From the NCBI RefSeq assembly GCF_003590095.1, contig NC_039492.1, forward strand, positions 6,634,001-6,698,000: DNA of 64,000 nucleotides. The letters are read 5' to 3'. The DNA is from Trichoplusia ni. Taxonomy: Eukaryota; Arthropoda; Insecta; Lepidoptera; Noctuidae. The notes under the pieces were generated by a model that was not told where the DNA came from, did not search any database, and was given only the letters and a program-made list of their open reading frames with translations. This document shows positions 46,701-58,439 of this stretch, one piece after another (within the stretch, counting starts at the first letter, position 1; every line of letters begins with the position of its first letter). A program made the position numbers and the translations under genes.

Positions 46701-49700
46701 GTAGAATTCCGCCTTCGACCAACAAACTACTCACGACTTTATTCTTTTTAAATCACTTAAGTACTTTTAAGTCCTGTTCCATCTAGTTTTTTTTTTATTT
46801 GTATCTATTGTTAATGTATTATTAAGTCCAATCATGAGATACTCAGTTCAGTAAATACCTACTTCTGGTATGACGTTACATTAGAATGTTAATATTTACA
46901 ATATTGAGCTCTTATTTACACGTTGGTAATAATGAAACGATAAAGATGTTGAATGAATAAATACTACACCTTTCACGTGTTACTTATTAAGTATATATGT
47001 ATATTACTAATGTACTTAATTAGTTTTTGTAAAAGTTTGAAGGAAGGACGAAAGTGAGAGAGAGAAAGAGATGCAGAAAAGAAAACATTGATGATTGAAA
47101 GAGCAGTATTTCTCTTATTGTTATATAAGTTTTTTTTATAGCTATTAAAAAGTAATATAATTAAAATGGAGCTCGTAGCTAAGCTATAACCGCATAAGTG
47201 ATTCGATCACAGGTTAATCTATATTTGACGCGGTTGGTCCGTAGATGGGTGACCATCTTAGGCATAGCGAGTTCCTCCGTGTTTCGGAAGGCACGTTAAA
47301 TTGTGGGTCCCGGCTGTTATTCCTACATCTTTGACAGTCGTTACAAGTAGTCAGAAGCTTGAAAAGTCTGACAGCCAGTCTAACCAAGGGGTATCGTCTT
47401 GCCCAAGTAACCGGGTTGAGGAGGTCAGATAGGCAGTCGCTCCTTGTAAAACACTGGTACTTAGCTGAAACCGGTTGGACTGGTAGCCGACCCCAAAATA
47501 GAAATAATGAAAAATAAAGTTATTATTAAAATAAAGGATTTGCTAGTATGCACTTTACCAATAACGAGACGACGAACCTTTTCTTCTAGCTTCGTCAGTT
47601 AACGATCAGGGTCAATTCACACCGAAAACGTTGCAGTCCGCAGCGTTTTTATATTACAAAATGTTTTCAATCTTATCCACTTGAACAAAAAGTCCAGAGT
47701 GGTTTGAGACAAGGAGGGGAAGCAAAGCGACGAGAGCCTTCTGCAGTGAGAACTGCCCCTTAAAGACGGCACAGATAACGATTCTTGTGATAATAATTAG
47801 GAGTTATCAAACATCACGGCTAAACAGCGATTAACAAAAATCCACTAAGAAGGAGATAACAGATTAAAACAACGGAAGCATGTAGACTTTTTATATTTGT
47901 TAAAAGAATTTGCCTAAGTGATAAATCTTTTTTGGTACGCCAACACTTGTTACATTCGTAATGAATATTTGGATTAAGATACCAAATACCAAAATGTAGA
48001 GGTCGTTTATTTAACGTTAAATTTAAATTAATGAAGGCAATCTTTACAGATTCGGAGATTTTATCAATCAGCGTCTATAACATTTCACTAATTGTAAGAT
48101 AAGGATTTCAATGACTTATATTCATTAAAATATTACACGGGATGATTATTTTGATTACGTACGACCAATCAAGGCAGTCGTTGTTCGCTGTTGATTGATG
48201 CGCAAGTATCGACAATCACAGTGGCACATTGGATATATTGATCGACCAATACAAGACCTGAACATGTATTTGTTCAATTTTCAATAAAATATCTGTAGTC
48301 TTAAATGAAACCCGCTGTGGGAATCAGATGCATCTCATTAAAATAAGCCTGATGAAAACCTGTACTATTAAATATACGTTCTGTAATCATTTTGGTTGAA
48401 TGCGTTCAATGAAATTAAAAAATACGTAGAATAATTTGAATACGGAATAAATATGAACAGCATTTGGTCTCATTTACACTTGTACAAAATAATTAATTAA
48501 AAAAGTAATCAACACGCTCCACAAACAAACTTCACAACACAAGTGGCATAAATAATCATAAAATAAGCAAACTTGATCCGATGATAACTTAAAATGTCTA
48601 TTTTCAGATAAAAACACAACAAAAGCCTTAGATAAGGGCGTCTATATTGTACACAGCGATGACTTAAAAACGTAAGAGAACTTTTTATTATAAGTACGTC
48701 TCATTAGTTGGCACTATCCTTTATTAACAGTATGAACGAAGACGACACATTATTAGTTACGATACTGAAACGAGAAAGTACAGTAATGAGAGAGTCTATG
48801 TGAGTGCCGTATTAATTGAGACCTTAATTTGTGTTCGCGTCTAATTAAGCGATGTTGTTTACCGTTTAATTTCAGAACACCCGAAATAACGTTCAATTAT
48901 AATTCAGACAAGAAGACAATTGAAGATGACGTTAAGAAGGAAAATAAATTTTGTGGTGCGGCGACGGATACCTTGGGACACTATTTAATATTAGTGATAT
49001 TAGGTAAGTTATGAAAAAAATGTGTGTTAAATTATAATTAAGCAAGAATAGAATTGTCAAATGTATGTTTTTTCGAATAACATTTTATATTAAAGTTTTA
49101 GGCTACCGAATGATTTTAGTGTCGAATTTAAAACTTTACGGAGTAATTTCCTATTCCAATATTTTGTAAAGTCTTTTATAATTTTTGTGCTTACTGCATA
49201 TTAGATATTAAATATTCAAAATTATTGTACACTTATACTCAATATAAAATCATTGATTAAATAGTTCCTATGTTAATGAAATCTAATCGTGCATTAATCT
49301 TGAACTTGGCAATCTTACTGCCGTGCTTTAGATTTACACTAATTTGTTAGCTTCTCACATGACTGTTTGCGGACATATTAGTCACACAATACAATTTTTT
49401 GACCAGCATCTAACAAGATACTAAGTAGGTTCTAATGAAAGTCATAATCACATGCACAAAGCATATTTGAAGAATGAAAAATCCGCAAATCCCTCAATAA
49501 ATATTTTGTAATCATATTTCCAAATACCATATGATCACAAAAAAAATCTTGACGTCATCTGCTTCGTAACCGGATATGTTGTTTATTTTATATTTACATG
49601 TAAACTTAAACTTCTTGGTTTCCTATATTTTGCGCGTAACTGTCTGGCTCTACCATGAAGTGACGCTTATAAAAAGTTTTAATCAAGCAATTAAAAATTT

Positions 49701-52700
49701 AAAAGACGATTGCAGTGAGATGGTTAAGTTCTGTCCCACCACAAGATGAAAACCTCTCCTCATGAAGAGTTTTTGAATTAAGCAACGATATAAATAAATT
49801 CTTCGGTTCTTAATTTAAAGGTTTGGCGTCATGGGGTCTACTGTGGTGTGCGTTTGGTGAAGAATGGAGTTGGAATGGGCGTTGGTTCAAACCAGCTGTG
49901 GTGGCGGCCATTGCATTTGCTGCGGGAGAATTCCTGCAGATGACCACATCGCTCCCGCCTTTACTGGCTGCCATCCTGACGGGTATTACTGCACGGAACG
50001 TCGGTTATCTGGACATGCGAGAGTACACGGAGCTGGACTCCTTCATGAGGTTAGTTAACTTTCGTGTATTTTCATAAAAATATTTGTCAACCGAAGTTGT
50101 CCCAAGAGTAGTGTAAAGGAACTAAGGAAATCAGGGACGAAATCCGAAAAAATAAACAAAACTAATTTATTTATTTTCTGTAATTCCTTGTGAAGTCTTT
50201 TTCTACAGGTTAAATGTGCACTGAAAATTAATTATTTTATTTAAGTATTATGTACATATTTTCTATGCAATCTATAGGACACTACCTTGTAGATAAAAGT
50301 AAACCTTGATAAAGATTTAGATAAAAACATTCAAGATCAATTTCTACTTTGTTGCAGAAAAATATACCCCGTGATTATCTTGGGGAAAGGGTCTCTTGGG
50401 TGGAATTTGAGTTACATGAAGAAGAACTGGCAACAGGTTGCGGCGCTGGGCGTGCTGCCCTGGACCGCGGAGGTGGCAACCATGGCAGTCTGCATGAACC
50501 TGTTACTCGGATATCCATGGCTCTGGGGTAATGTACAATTTGCAACCTTAACTTCAAGATCGGTCAATTGATAACGTAGTTAAATTTAGACAGTATTGGG
50601 TTACTAACTTTATAATAATTCTCATAGTACAAACTTATTCTCTTATAATTTTTAATCGTCACAAAATGCCTCTCTTAATTTGCTAGCTCGCTTCATTTGT
50701 TTTTATAATTAATTTCAATCACGCCAGCCAGCATCAACTAATTACGCAATTATTGGTTGTAGGTACATTCAAAATTTACCAATTATTTAATACTGTAGTT
50801 GATTTACATTCAATGTCTATAAAATGTTCATCATTACATATATACATCGAGATCGGAAGATGAATTTTTGTATCACATTTCTGATGGACTCATTTAAGTG
50901 GCTATAATGTCTTTGTCCAGCTTTGTCTGGGATACACTGGGCTTGATGAAAAAACTTGCTACTTATTTCTACACAATGTACTGAAAAGTCGGCATTGAAA
51001 TCGTTCGTATATTGCGGAACTTTGTTGAAACAAAACACGTGCGAAATCATGTTACAGGTGTTTATTTACTGCAAAAAAAAGTAATTACAATGTCAGTCAG
51101 TGACGTGTAATTGTATTAAATTGTGGGAAATGTAACACAATACAATAATCGCTTTGAGAGAAATTGATCAACTTGATTACGTAGTACGGGGTTCATAGTA
51201 TATTATAGTGTCAGCAGAATCACTTGCGTGATAGCAAGTAAGTTTGTTGTATAATTCAGTCGTAAGTAACGGAAACTATAAACTACGTACTCTTAGTCTT
51301 GCTCTTACAGCGTGACAAAGATTGAGTAGAACTTGCGTTGTGTGCTTTAATTTTAAACTAGGTTTTAGGATGCGTTCAAATTCGAGTCAAAGATCGTCCT
51401 TTCAGTAGACCAATTCTAGTCGTCACCAATGTCGTTCAATTCTGTAATTAGTATTTTGATAGTGTATCTCTGCTATATAATTATGAATGTAACAAAGAAA
51501 AAGACAAACAATGCGATGCTCTCTCTATAGCAGTAATAACTAATAATAGTGCCATTTAAACAGTTCTATTATTAGAAAAACGTGTCACACATTAATTCTG
51601 ATAAATCAACGCTCCTCGTCCGTTATTAAAACGTCCAGCCTATTAGCCAGTGCCAACGGAACGCGGCAAATAAATTAAAAATCAACGCGGCAACGTGCAT
51701 CCACGCGACGGAACCACTGCCTAACTTTCAATAAAACACGAAACACCTCAAACCGTGTAATAAAATAAATTTTGTCACGAACGCCGAACACAATAGAGCG
51801 CGGTGTGTGCGCGGTACAAAGCCAATTCAATAAATTTTGGTGCGGAACTCGTATTGCAAAAGATTTGAATGCATTTTCGCCGCATGACGTGGCATGGAAC
51901 GCAAGCGGGGCTGCCATTGAGACGAGCGCCGCAGCCGCCGGCCCCCCTAGCGCTGGCCGCTGCGTGCGCACACCTGTAATTACACCGGCACCGCCGTACG
52001 CGGCCCTATTTCCCGGACAAAGCATCAAAGTGAAAACTTTTCAGCGACGACTTTTTGTTTTATTTTCGCGCTCCTGTTTACCCAACCCACATGTATTTCA
52101 TGTAATACCAACATTCGTTGATCATTTAATGATTTCATTATGACAGATTTTTATTGTGTGCACAAGCATTTACCGCACTGCGTACAATTTAAATTGTTTG
52201 ACATTTGTATTTGCATGAACAAGTTACATTTGTTGGATAATAACTGTGTTCGTTGAAGCTTGACGTTGTAAACGTAATGCTTGGATGCAATTTATTAATC
52301 AATGCAGGAGAAAAAATGTCAAGGCTTAGTTCAATGGTATCACTTGGATATCAATACACTCTTTATCTATGACCTCTAACCTTAAAAACATAAAAAAACC
52401 CCTTTGATGAAAAAAAACACATTTTTTCATCAAATCTACTTTCGATTTACGAGGACTCTGCAGATAAAGATTCTTTCTACGTCAAATGTTTGCATGCGAT
52501 TCAAGGCGCATTAAACCTCGGTAGCATTGTAAAAGATAATAAATATTTTAATTCATCTGTATTCACAAGATGACTCAAAATGATTACAACAGACCTGCAG
52601 GATTATAATATTATTTTAAAGTATTAAGATAAAGCAGTAGCTACTGGCACAATAAAACAATTAGGCCATGCGTATTATGCTACGTATTATTTGCTTTAGA

Positions 52701-55700
52701 AAAGTAAATTAGAAGATGTTTATTTTGTTATATTCCGTTGTGATATTGTAAAAGAAAGCAGCCAGTTTATTTTTTTGAAATGTTTTGGCAATCTGCTTTT
52801 CTATTGTAATCAAAGAACGCCTAATGTAAAATTAAAAGTACAAAGCAATAAGTTGATTTTCTAACATACATATTTTTCATTTTTCGTTTCCTATTTTTCA
52901 TTAAGTACCTAAGTTTCTTCGAATAAAAATACCAAGAAAGTTAGATATAGATTTAAAATGTGTTTTTTTGTCTCCAGGTTGCCTTCTGGGTTCAATATAC
53001 GCTTCAGTATCATGTCCAGTGCTGATGCCGACGGTGGTGAAGCTGACTGCTGGCAAGAACTTGGCGAGGAACTGGCCTCAGTTGATCTGTACCGCGGGGG
53101 GCACCGATACGGCTCTCAGTGTCGGAGTGTTTGGGGTCCTGCATAGCTTCATCATGTATGATGGTGATGACGCCTACCGGTATATCAGGGTAAGTGAGCA
53201 TTAGAATGTCCTTGATTTTATTTGAGGGGAAGGATAATGTTGATGTTTTGATTTGGCTAAAGAAGTTTATGTAAATAGAGCGTAGAAATACTGGGTTTTT
53301 AATTTAACATAACCATCATCGATTTTGTTCATTTATTTTAATTTCCCTATTAATTTTACGTTCTATACACTTCTGACTAAACTTTTTACCTTGGACCGCA
53401 AACCAAAAATCTAAGATTAACTAAATTAAAACATTTTGACATGGTAAACGTAGATTTCAAGTACAGTAATATCTTTAAAATGTGAACGTATTCATAATAC
53501 CATGCAAATGAAACACAGTTCTACTACATGCTAAGTTATAAAGCTTAGATAGCGCTGAACAACTTCGTTAGACAACGCTGATGCATAATATAAGTAAGTT
53601 AACTCACATAGCTCCAACAGAACTGGAACAAGTTCTATGCTAATATCACTTAATATTCTCCTGTCTACATATTTATACTCTTCTACTCTGCTAAATTCTA
53701 GTGCAGTGGTTTCAAAGGTTGTTTGGCAGAACTTTTAGGAACGCCTTGCTTACGTACCACATGTCTGAATTAAAAATATCTGGCAAATGAAAACAAATTC
53801 CGATACTCAGTAGTAGAGAACTACGTAAACATTTCTTAATTTCATTACGAGCATGAGAAGCGGATGTAGTCTTTTTTTAGGACGGTATAACTTTAGTTTT
53901 TAGGTCCTCCGGTGAACCGTGATAGACAGACGGTTGATATTTTCATGGATGATGTATTTCTATTGCAGCTATAGCAAAAAAAAAACTATCTGAGAAATAC
54001 TTTTTACAGTCATACGTTGCATACTTATTTGTCACATATATATGTGACAAATATCTTTAGCCTATTTGTTCAGCATCCGGAGTATCACAAGCCCAACTCG
54101 CATGTTTTTTTTTGTAATAACTAAGAATATATTTGTAGGATGAATCTTTTATTATATTTTTGTAGAGTCGTGTAAACACGTTATTTCAGCATTGGTAGAT
54201 AAGTCTTACCATGAAAATGTAGAAAAGCTGATATTAGTTACGCAGCATATAGTCTAGTGAGTTTGTATGCAGCGTATCTGAGATGTAGTGACTTTGCAGG
54301 CGGCGTGCGCGCTCTTGCTGGGAGTAGTTGTGGGCGTCAGCTGGGGCAGTGTTGCCAAGTTCCTGCCGCGTTGCCGAGACCCCTACGTAACGGAGTTGCG
54401 GGTGCTGTTCGTGGTAGTGGGGGGGCTGTTCGCTAACTTCCTTACTTCGCAGTATGGATGGGGCGGCACTGGTGAGTTTTGAATTTGTTCTTTTGTTTTT
54501 AAAGATTTATGCAGTTTAAAGGGTTTTATTTAAAAATGGTGTGAGGGATGTTAGAAATTTGTATACATGAAGATTTAGGTGAATCTATATTACGTGAATA
54601 AGTGTAAGTTTGCAATGATAATCATATTCTAATTCAGAATATCACGAATCGCCAGATTATTTGAGTGATTCGTAACTTCCCAGGACCTTTAGTAATATTT
54701 GCATTTTCTGAGTGATATAAAAACGATCATTACTTAAAAACCCAAGCACATATAGTAAGAGATATTATTGTAAATAACACAATTTACTAATAATACAACC
54801 TCCTACAATCTGCTGTGAACATTGTCGGAGACACATCACTATATAGATACTAAACATCGCTGTATTTTTCACGATCGAAACTACATTAACACGTTCAGTT
54901 CGAACGAGGCTCTAAAAGCATCGGATGTAGTGAATTACGTGCGTCATTGTATACTTCGCCGCGACAGTAAGAGGTACTCGGTCGAGCTCACTTGTACGAA
55001 ATACCGATTCCGTTGCACCGTAATCACGTTAACGATGGATCGCACACACGACGGCTACGTCCGCGTCGCATCACTATGCATTGAATTTGCGAATACGAAG
55101 TCTAAATTCAATTAATAGTGATATTCAATCGTGTTAATGTGCCATCCTTATTTGTACAATTTGTAGCTTATTGTAACTTCTCACCAATAGCATGTTTTGT
55201 TGACTTAATTTAAATTACAGCAATTTAGATATGAAATCCCAAAAAAAACAAAGCTTTGACTATCACCAAGGAAAATCACGCTGGTTTTCTATAAATAAGC
55301 TATAACACATAAAGTAAATTTATTATCAAAGTGTGAGGCAATTTGCTGGCCGTTCTGTATGAAATTTCGTGCCCGTTCACCCTCCATTACGAGCAATGAT
55401 GCATTAACAACTACCTTTAGTGCTCTCGCTATTTCTCCTACATTCATTGTGTGTGTTCACATGCATCAATAAAGAAAATATTTTGCACGTGACGACGGGA
55501 CCACAGTGTAGTGATATTCAGTTAGGAAACATAAATACCTCACTAAATTTAAATACCTTCAAATATTTTTTCCTGATATTATAATAAAGGTAAAATTTTG
55601 TGGTTGTAGCAGTTAATACCTGGATCTACTCAACCGAATTTGAAAATTGAATATTCAAGTAAAAATTTTGACACTCAATCATTCCACTCACTCCAGAGGG

Positions 55701-58368
55701 TTCGGATTAGCTCTTATTAGCTATTTAGATAGGTACATAAATATATATTTTAACTTCCAAAATTTAAGGTCCAAAATCAATCAATCAAAGGTAAAGGTAG
55801 ATTAGTGACTGTGAATGTCCGGGAATATCCACATATATCCGAATGAATTAAGAACAGTGGACCTGACAAGTGATTAACCTGAATTAACCTGTAATGATCG
55901 CAACTCTCGAGGTGTCGCTAAGATAGTGTTGTCATTAGTCTCTTCCTGACATCTCAAGGAACATAGAAAGACGGATTTATCGTTGTCACAAAAGTTATCC
56001 CTAGTTTTAGCAAAACTGTGAAGATAATGAAATGAAAACAAATCAAAATACTCAATAACCAAGTTTTATTAACCCTATTTTTCTTTAATGTAGAAAAGTA
56101 ATATTTTACATAACTGTGTTTCACCAAACACAAAGTTTTACAAAGAATGTTTGAGTTCAGTTACCTACTGCATCATTTTCCGAGGCGAACAGCTGACTTT
56201 TCCCATACAGCCCGGTATTTGTAACATACATATTTCATTCCAGTGATTTAATATCATGTGGAAACATATTTTACTTCATATTTACATAGAAATACTACGT
56301 GCATATCTATAATTTAAATAAGCACCGTTTACTTAAAGATAATTGAAGCAAACAGTTACGAAATCTTTACAAAAAATCGGTATGCGTAGCGAAGTCACCT
56401 GATAGAATCTTCATTGTGAACTACGTAGTAAAGGATAATATTTACTACAAATATTGATTTAATTATCATGGCTAACATTTACATACTCTCATTTTTGCGA
56501 GTTTTTGTTTACGCAAACAACACTTGAACAAGCATACAAACAAATCAAAACGTTTTGGAGATTCAGAATTTCTCTTTTAAATAAATACTTTGTTCAATGA
56601 ACTCAACAGCAAAGTTCAACTGTTATTCTTTCTTTATTTAAAAGTCCACGATGGACTAAGTACTAATTGCAACTGCACAAAAATGCTTAAAAATAAATTA
56701 AAAGACCTTGGCTTTAGTTAGCCGGGAGACAGTTAAAGATGGATGCTTCCGCAGCATCCGTTCTATTTCATTTGAAGACATTTCGGATGAAATAGAAGGG
56801 AAGCTCTCGCTTGAATACTCTTTTATGATTCTCGATCTTTAAGTTATAATTTAACTGTCAAAAGCCTTCTCCTTGCGTTTTAAAGTTTGACTTTAACACA
56901 GATTAACTACTTTTTGACGTTGTAGATGTAATTAGACTCGAAAGTTTTTGGAATTTGCAAAGTTTGCTTGATTACCAAACTGACTTAAGGGATCCAAATT
57001 ATAACCGTAATGGATTTAGCTTAGAACGGCTATGCGAGAAATTCAATAACAAATAGTTTAAATAAAAACCGGAAATACTCATTGCATTTAAATAAGCCGG
57101 TGTCTCAATGTAGGCACCCAAATAAGTTTATTTGGGTACATTTTACCTATTAATAGTTACTACACGTACCGAAATTTTGCCAGACACCATTACCTTCACT
57201 AAAATGCATGGTCCACGCGTAACTCAGAAATCATTGGTAAATTTTGAAGATAACTTTTTTTCATTTCAAAGAAGACGAAAAATAATACTTATACTTTGTT
57301 ATGCATGGCAAGTAAATACTGCGTAACAAAAACGAACCGAAGCCGAACGGTGGATAAAAAAGGCAGTTGAATATTTTTAAAAAATGCGACCTAAACTAGA
57401 GCGTCTAATTAATTTTTCAGGTGGGATAGCAGTGCTGGCGTGCAATGCCACAGCAGCAAAGCACTGGGCGAAGGACGGCTGGCGGCTAAACAACAACCCA
57501 GCGTCGACCGCGTACCGCGTCATGTGGTCAGCGGTCGAACCAGCCCTCTTCGCCTACACTGGGACCTTTTTTGTGGTACGTATCTATACGTATTGATGGA
57601 TGATAATTTGTAGACTTAAAGTAAACAAACTTTGACCCTGTAGAATACTACTATTTCATATTTGATTTATAAAGTTGCATTTCGACAATTGATAGCGATA
57701 GTATTAAATGCTCGCATATTTAGAAATTACAGGTCAAAATCACGTGACTAGTTGCAACGAAATTTTATTGGGGAAATGTCACTTCCCTAGGAGGATCTGT
57801 TTTATTTGGTCATATAGATTGCTTACAAAATATTTTTTTTTCATTATTCTTTCGTCTTATTATCACTACCGTCACTTATGATAAATCTTGGATTTGAATG
57901 GATTATAAATTATTAGCGGTTTTAACACAACAGCTCCTGTACAGTATTTTGGGCGAAGATGGGGAAATTGAGTTTACGATAATGTTTCCGGATTTTTATT
58001 TGTTTTTTATTTCCTTCGCGAATGTGCATACAGACTTAAATTATTAGAAGATAAGCTTAGCACAGTTTCATGCGATTTATTTACATGTAAATAAATGTCA
58101 CCTTAAGTAACTTTTAGACGCGGATGCACAGCTGGTGTAAATCTAAAGCTAACTATATATATATAATAGCTTAAGATTGGAAACTAAACATGTGATACAT
58201 TTATTCCAGATGAGGTCATCGATCTCAAAAGTGATGTTTCTGGGTTTCGGGATACTCGTCATATGCCTCGCGGTACGGTTGACTGTCTCGTTCCTAGTTT
58301 GCTCAAATCTACAACTCAGGGAGCGACTGTTTGTATGCTGCGCCTGGGTACCAAAGTCTATAGTTGAG
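43778..58368 (+). CDS. SLC9B-like: Gene 2: CPA2-type Na+/H+ antiporter (SLC9B/NHA-like), tandem paralog, 3' end beyond the window
   Basis: Joined exons: 43778-43787, 48608-48671, 48876-49003, 49821-50049, 50358-50527, 52978-53189, 54300-54471, 57421-57575, 58210-58368 (1299 nt, 433 residues, ending in phase 0). All junctions are GT/AG, and intron phases equal those of gene 1. Family signs: LPPLLAAILTGITARN; IYPVIILGKGSLGWN; VLPWTAE with Glu182; ASVSCPVLMPTV in place of S-P-A-V-V-V-P; TAGGTDTA with Asp244 but Thr243 instead of the first Asp; AVRLTVSF with Arg403; WVPKSIVE with Lys429. It is more divergent than gene 1 in the ion-binding core. Gene 1-like exons 10-11 are not visible in 58369-64000, so the gene is cut by the window edge; it could instead lack them. 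Confidence 0.9.
43788..48607 (+). other. Gene 2 intron 1
   Basis: 4.8 kb, matching intron 1 of gene 1 in position and size. Holds an (ATC)5 run at 44881-44895 and a 5S-SINE (47200-47505). Confidence 0.7.
47200..47505 (+). mobile_element. 5S rRNA-derived SINE (+)
   Basis: The head contains GACGCGGTTGGTCCGTAGAT and GGGTGACC, close to the internal promoter part of 5S rRNA (CGGTTAGTACTTGGATGGGTGACC). The body follows: GGAAGGCACGTTAAATTGTG, GGTCCCGGCTG, GAGGAGGTCAGATAGGCAGT, TTGTAAAACACTGGTAC, ending GTAGCCGACCCCAAAATAG. A second copy is inverted at 31872-32165. Confidence 0.7.
48608..48671 (+). CDS. SLC9B-like: Gene 2 exon 2 (polar N-terminal region)
   Basis: Acceptor TATTTTCAG, donor GTAAGA. 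Encodes NKNTTKALDKGVYIVHSDDL and K, then two bases of a Thr codon. Its 64 nt compare with 61 nt in gene 1; both open with ATAAAAAC and end AAA-AC. Confidence 0.8.
48876..49003 (+). CDS. SLC9B-like: Gene 2 exon 3
   Basis: Acceptor TTTAATTTCAG, donor GTAAGT. Encodes TTPEITFNYNSDKKTIEDDV, KKENKFCGAATDTLGHY and LILVILG. It is charged first and hydrophobic at the end, where membrane helix 1 begins. It is 24 nt longer than gene 1 exon 3. Confidence 0.85.
49004..49820 (+). other. Gene 2 intron 3
   Basis: 817 bp against 10.8 kb in gene 1. AT-rich, no feature recognised. Introns 2 (204 bp) and 4 (308 bp) of gene 2 are likewise empty. Confidence 0.6.
49821..50049 (+). CDS. SLC9B-like: Gene 2 exon 4 (first transmembrane bundle)
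   Basis: Acceptor TTAATTTAAAG, donor GTTAGT. Encodes LASWGLLWCAFGEEWSWNGR, FKPAVVAAIAFAAGEFLQM, LPPLLAAILTGITARNVGYL and YTELDSFMR. The LPPLLAAILTGITARN segment is nearer to the animal NHA consensus than the gene 1 version. Confidence 0.93.
50358..50527 (+). CDS. SLC9B-like: Gene 2 exon 5 (helix with the ion-site glutamate)
   Basis: Acceptor TTTGTTGCAG, donor GTAATG, 170 nt as in gene 1. Encodes RKIYPVIILGKGSLGWNLSY, then VLPWTAEVATMAVCMNLLLG and YPWLWG. Glu182 corresponds to gene 1 Glu181. Confidence 0.94.
50528..52977 (+). other. Gene 2 intron 5
   Basis: 2.45 kb with a conspicuous GC-rich island at about 51600-52090. The rest is AT-rich. Confidence 0.65.
51600..52090. other. GC- and CpG-rich island in intron 5 of gene 2, open on both strands
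   Basis: Open frames of 117 codons (-, 51675-52028) and 123 codons (+, 51772-52143) overlap here, both low-complexity in part (Ala/Pro/Gly-rich) and unlike known proteins. The base composition differs sharply from the flanks. It is more likely a regulatory CpG island or conserved non-coding element than an exon, but an antisense transcript cannot be excluded. Confidence 0.4.
52978..53189 (+). CDS. SLC9B-like: Gene 2 exon 6 (ion-binding core, altered)
   Basis: Acceptor TTGTCTCCAG, donor GTAAGT. Encodes GCLLGSIYASVSCPVLMPTV, then WPQLICTAGGTDTALSVGVF and MYDGDDAYRYIR. Thr243-Asp244 (codons 53103-53108) replace the usual Asp-Asp, and S-C-P-V-L-M-P replaces S-P-A-V-V-V-P. Confidence 0.94.
53890..53990 (+). 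repeat. Fragment of the 'GTGAACCGTGATAGACAGAC' repeat family
   Basis: CCGGTGAACCGTGATAGACA, then TTTTCATGGATGATGTATTT and CTATTGCAGCTATA follow a repeat widespread in Lepidoptera. Confidence 0.55.
54026..54053. repeat. 28-bp perfect palindrome
   Basis: TATTTGTCACATAT is followed directly by its exact reverse complement, with no loop. It contains two opposed GTCACAT half-sites. Confidence 0.75.
54300..54471 (+). CDS. SLC9B-like: Gene 2 exon 7
   Basis: Acceptor GACTTTGCAG, donor GTGAGT, 172 nt as in gene 1. Encodes AACALLLGVVVGVSWGSVAK, a loop rich in Cys/Arg, then VLFVVVGGLFANFLTSQYGW and GGT. It is GC-rich relative to its flanks. Confidence 0.93.
54472..57420 (+). other. Gene 2 intron 7
   Basis: 2.9 kb. 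A GC-richer patch at about 54880-55095 has one open frame (54822-55115) that starts with TTG and has no recognisable product. Otherwise AT-rich spacer. Confidence 0.6.
57421..57575 (+). CDS. SLC9B-like: Gene 2 exon 8
   Basis: Acceptor TTAATTTTTCAG, donor GTACGT, 155 nt as in gene 1. Encodes GGIAVLACNATAAKHWAKDG, then AYRVMWSAVEPALFAYTGTF and FV. It aligns throughout with gene 1 exon 8. Confidence 0.94.
57576..58209 (+). other. Gene 2 intron 8
   Basis: 634 bp, AT-rich, no feature recognised. Confidence 0.6.
58210..58368 (+). CDS. SLC9B-like: Gene 2 exon 9 (conserved Arg and Lys), last exon in the window
   Basis: Acceptor TTATTCCAG, donor GTATGT. Encodes MRSSISKVMFLGFGILVICL, AVRLTVSFLVCSNLQLRERL and FVCCAWVPKSIVE. 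Phase 0 at the end matches gene 1. The frame remains open about 50 codons past the donor, into a SINE. Confidence 0.93.
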
Positions 58369-58439
58369 GTATGTACTATGGAGATTCAAATAAAAAATAC
58401 TCTTGAAAATAACGACGGTATCGTTTTTAATAACACACA

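Larger units (their letters stand above)
53190..54299 (+). other. Gene 2 intron 6
   Basis: 1.1 kb. Contains a dispersed-repeat fragment (53890-53990) and a 28-bp palindrome (54026-54053). Confidence 0.65.

Noticed and set aside
46543..46734. 63-codon minus-strand frame in gene 2 intron 1
   Set aside because: No similarity to a known family and no splice or promoter context.
54822..55115. 97-codon open frame
   Set aside because: It starts with TTG, has no ATG at its start and no family resemblance; it lies wholly in intron 7 of gene 2.
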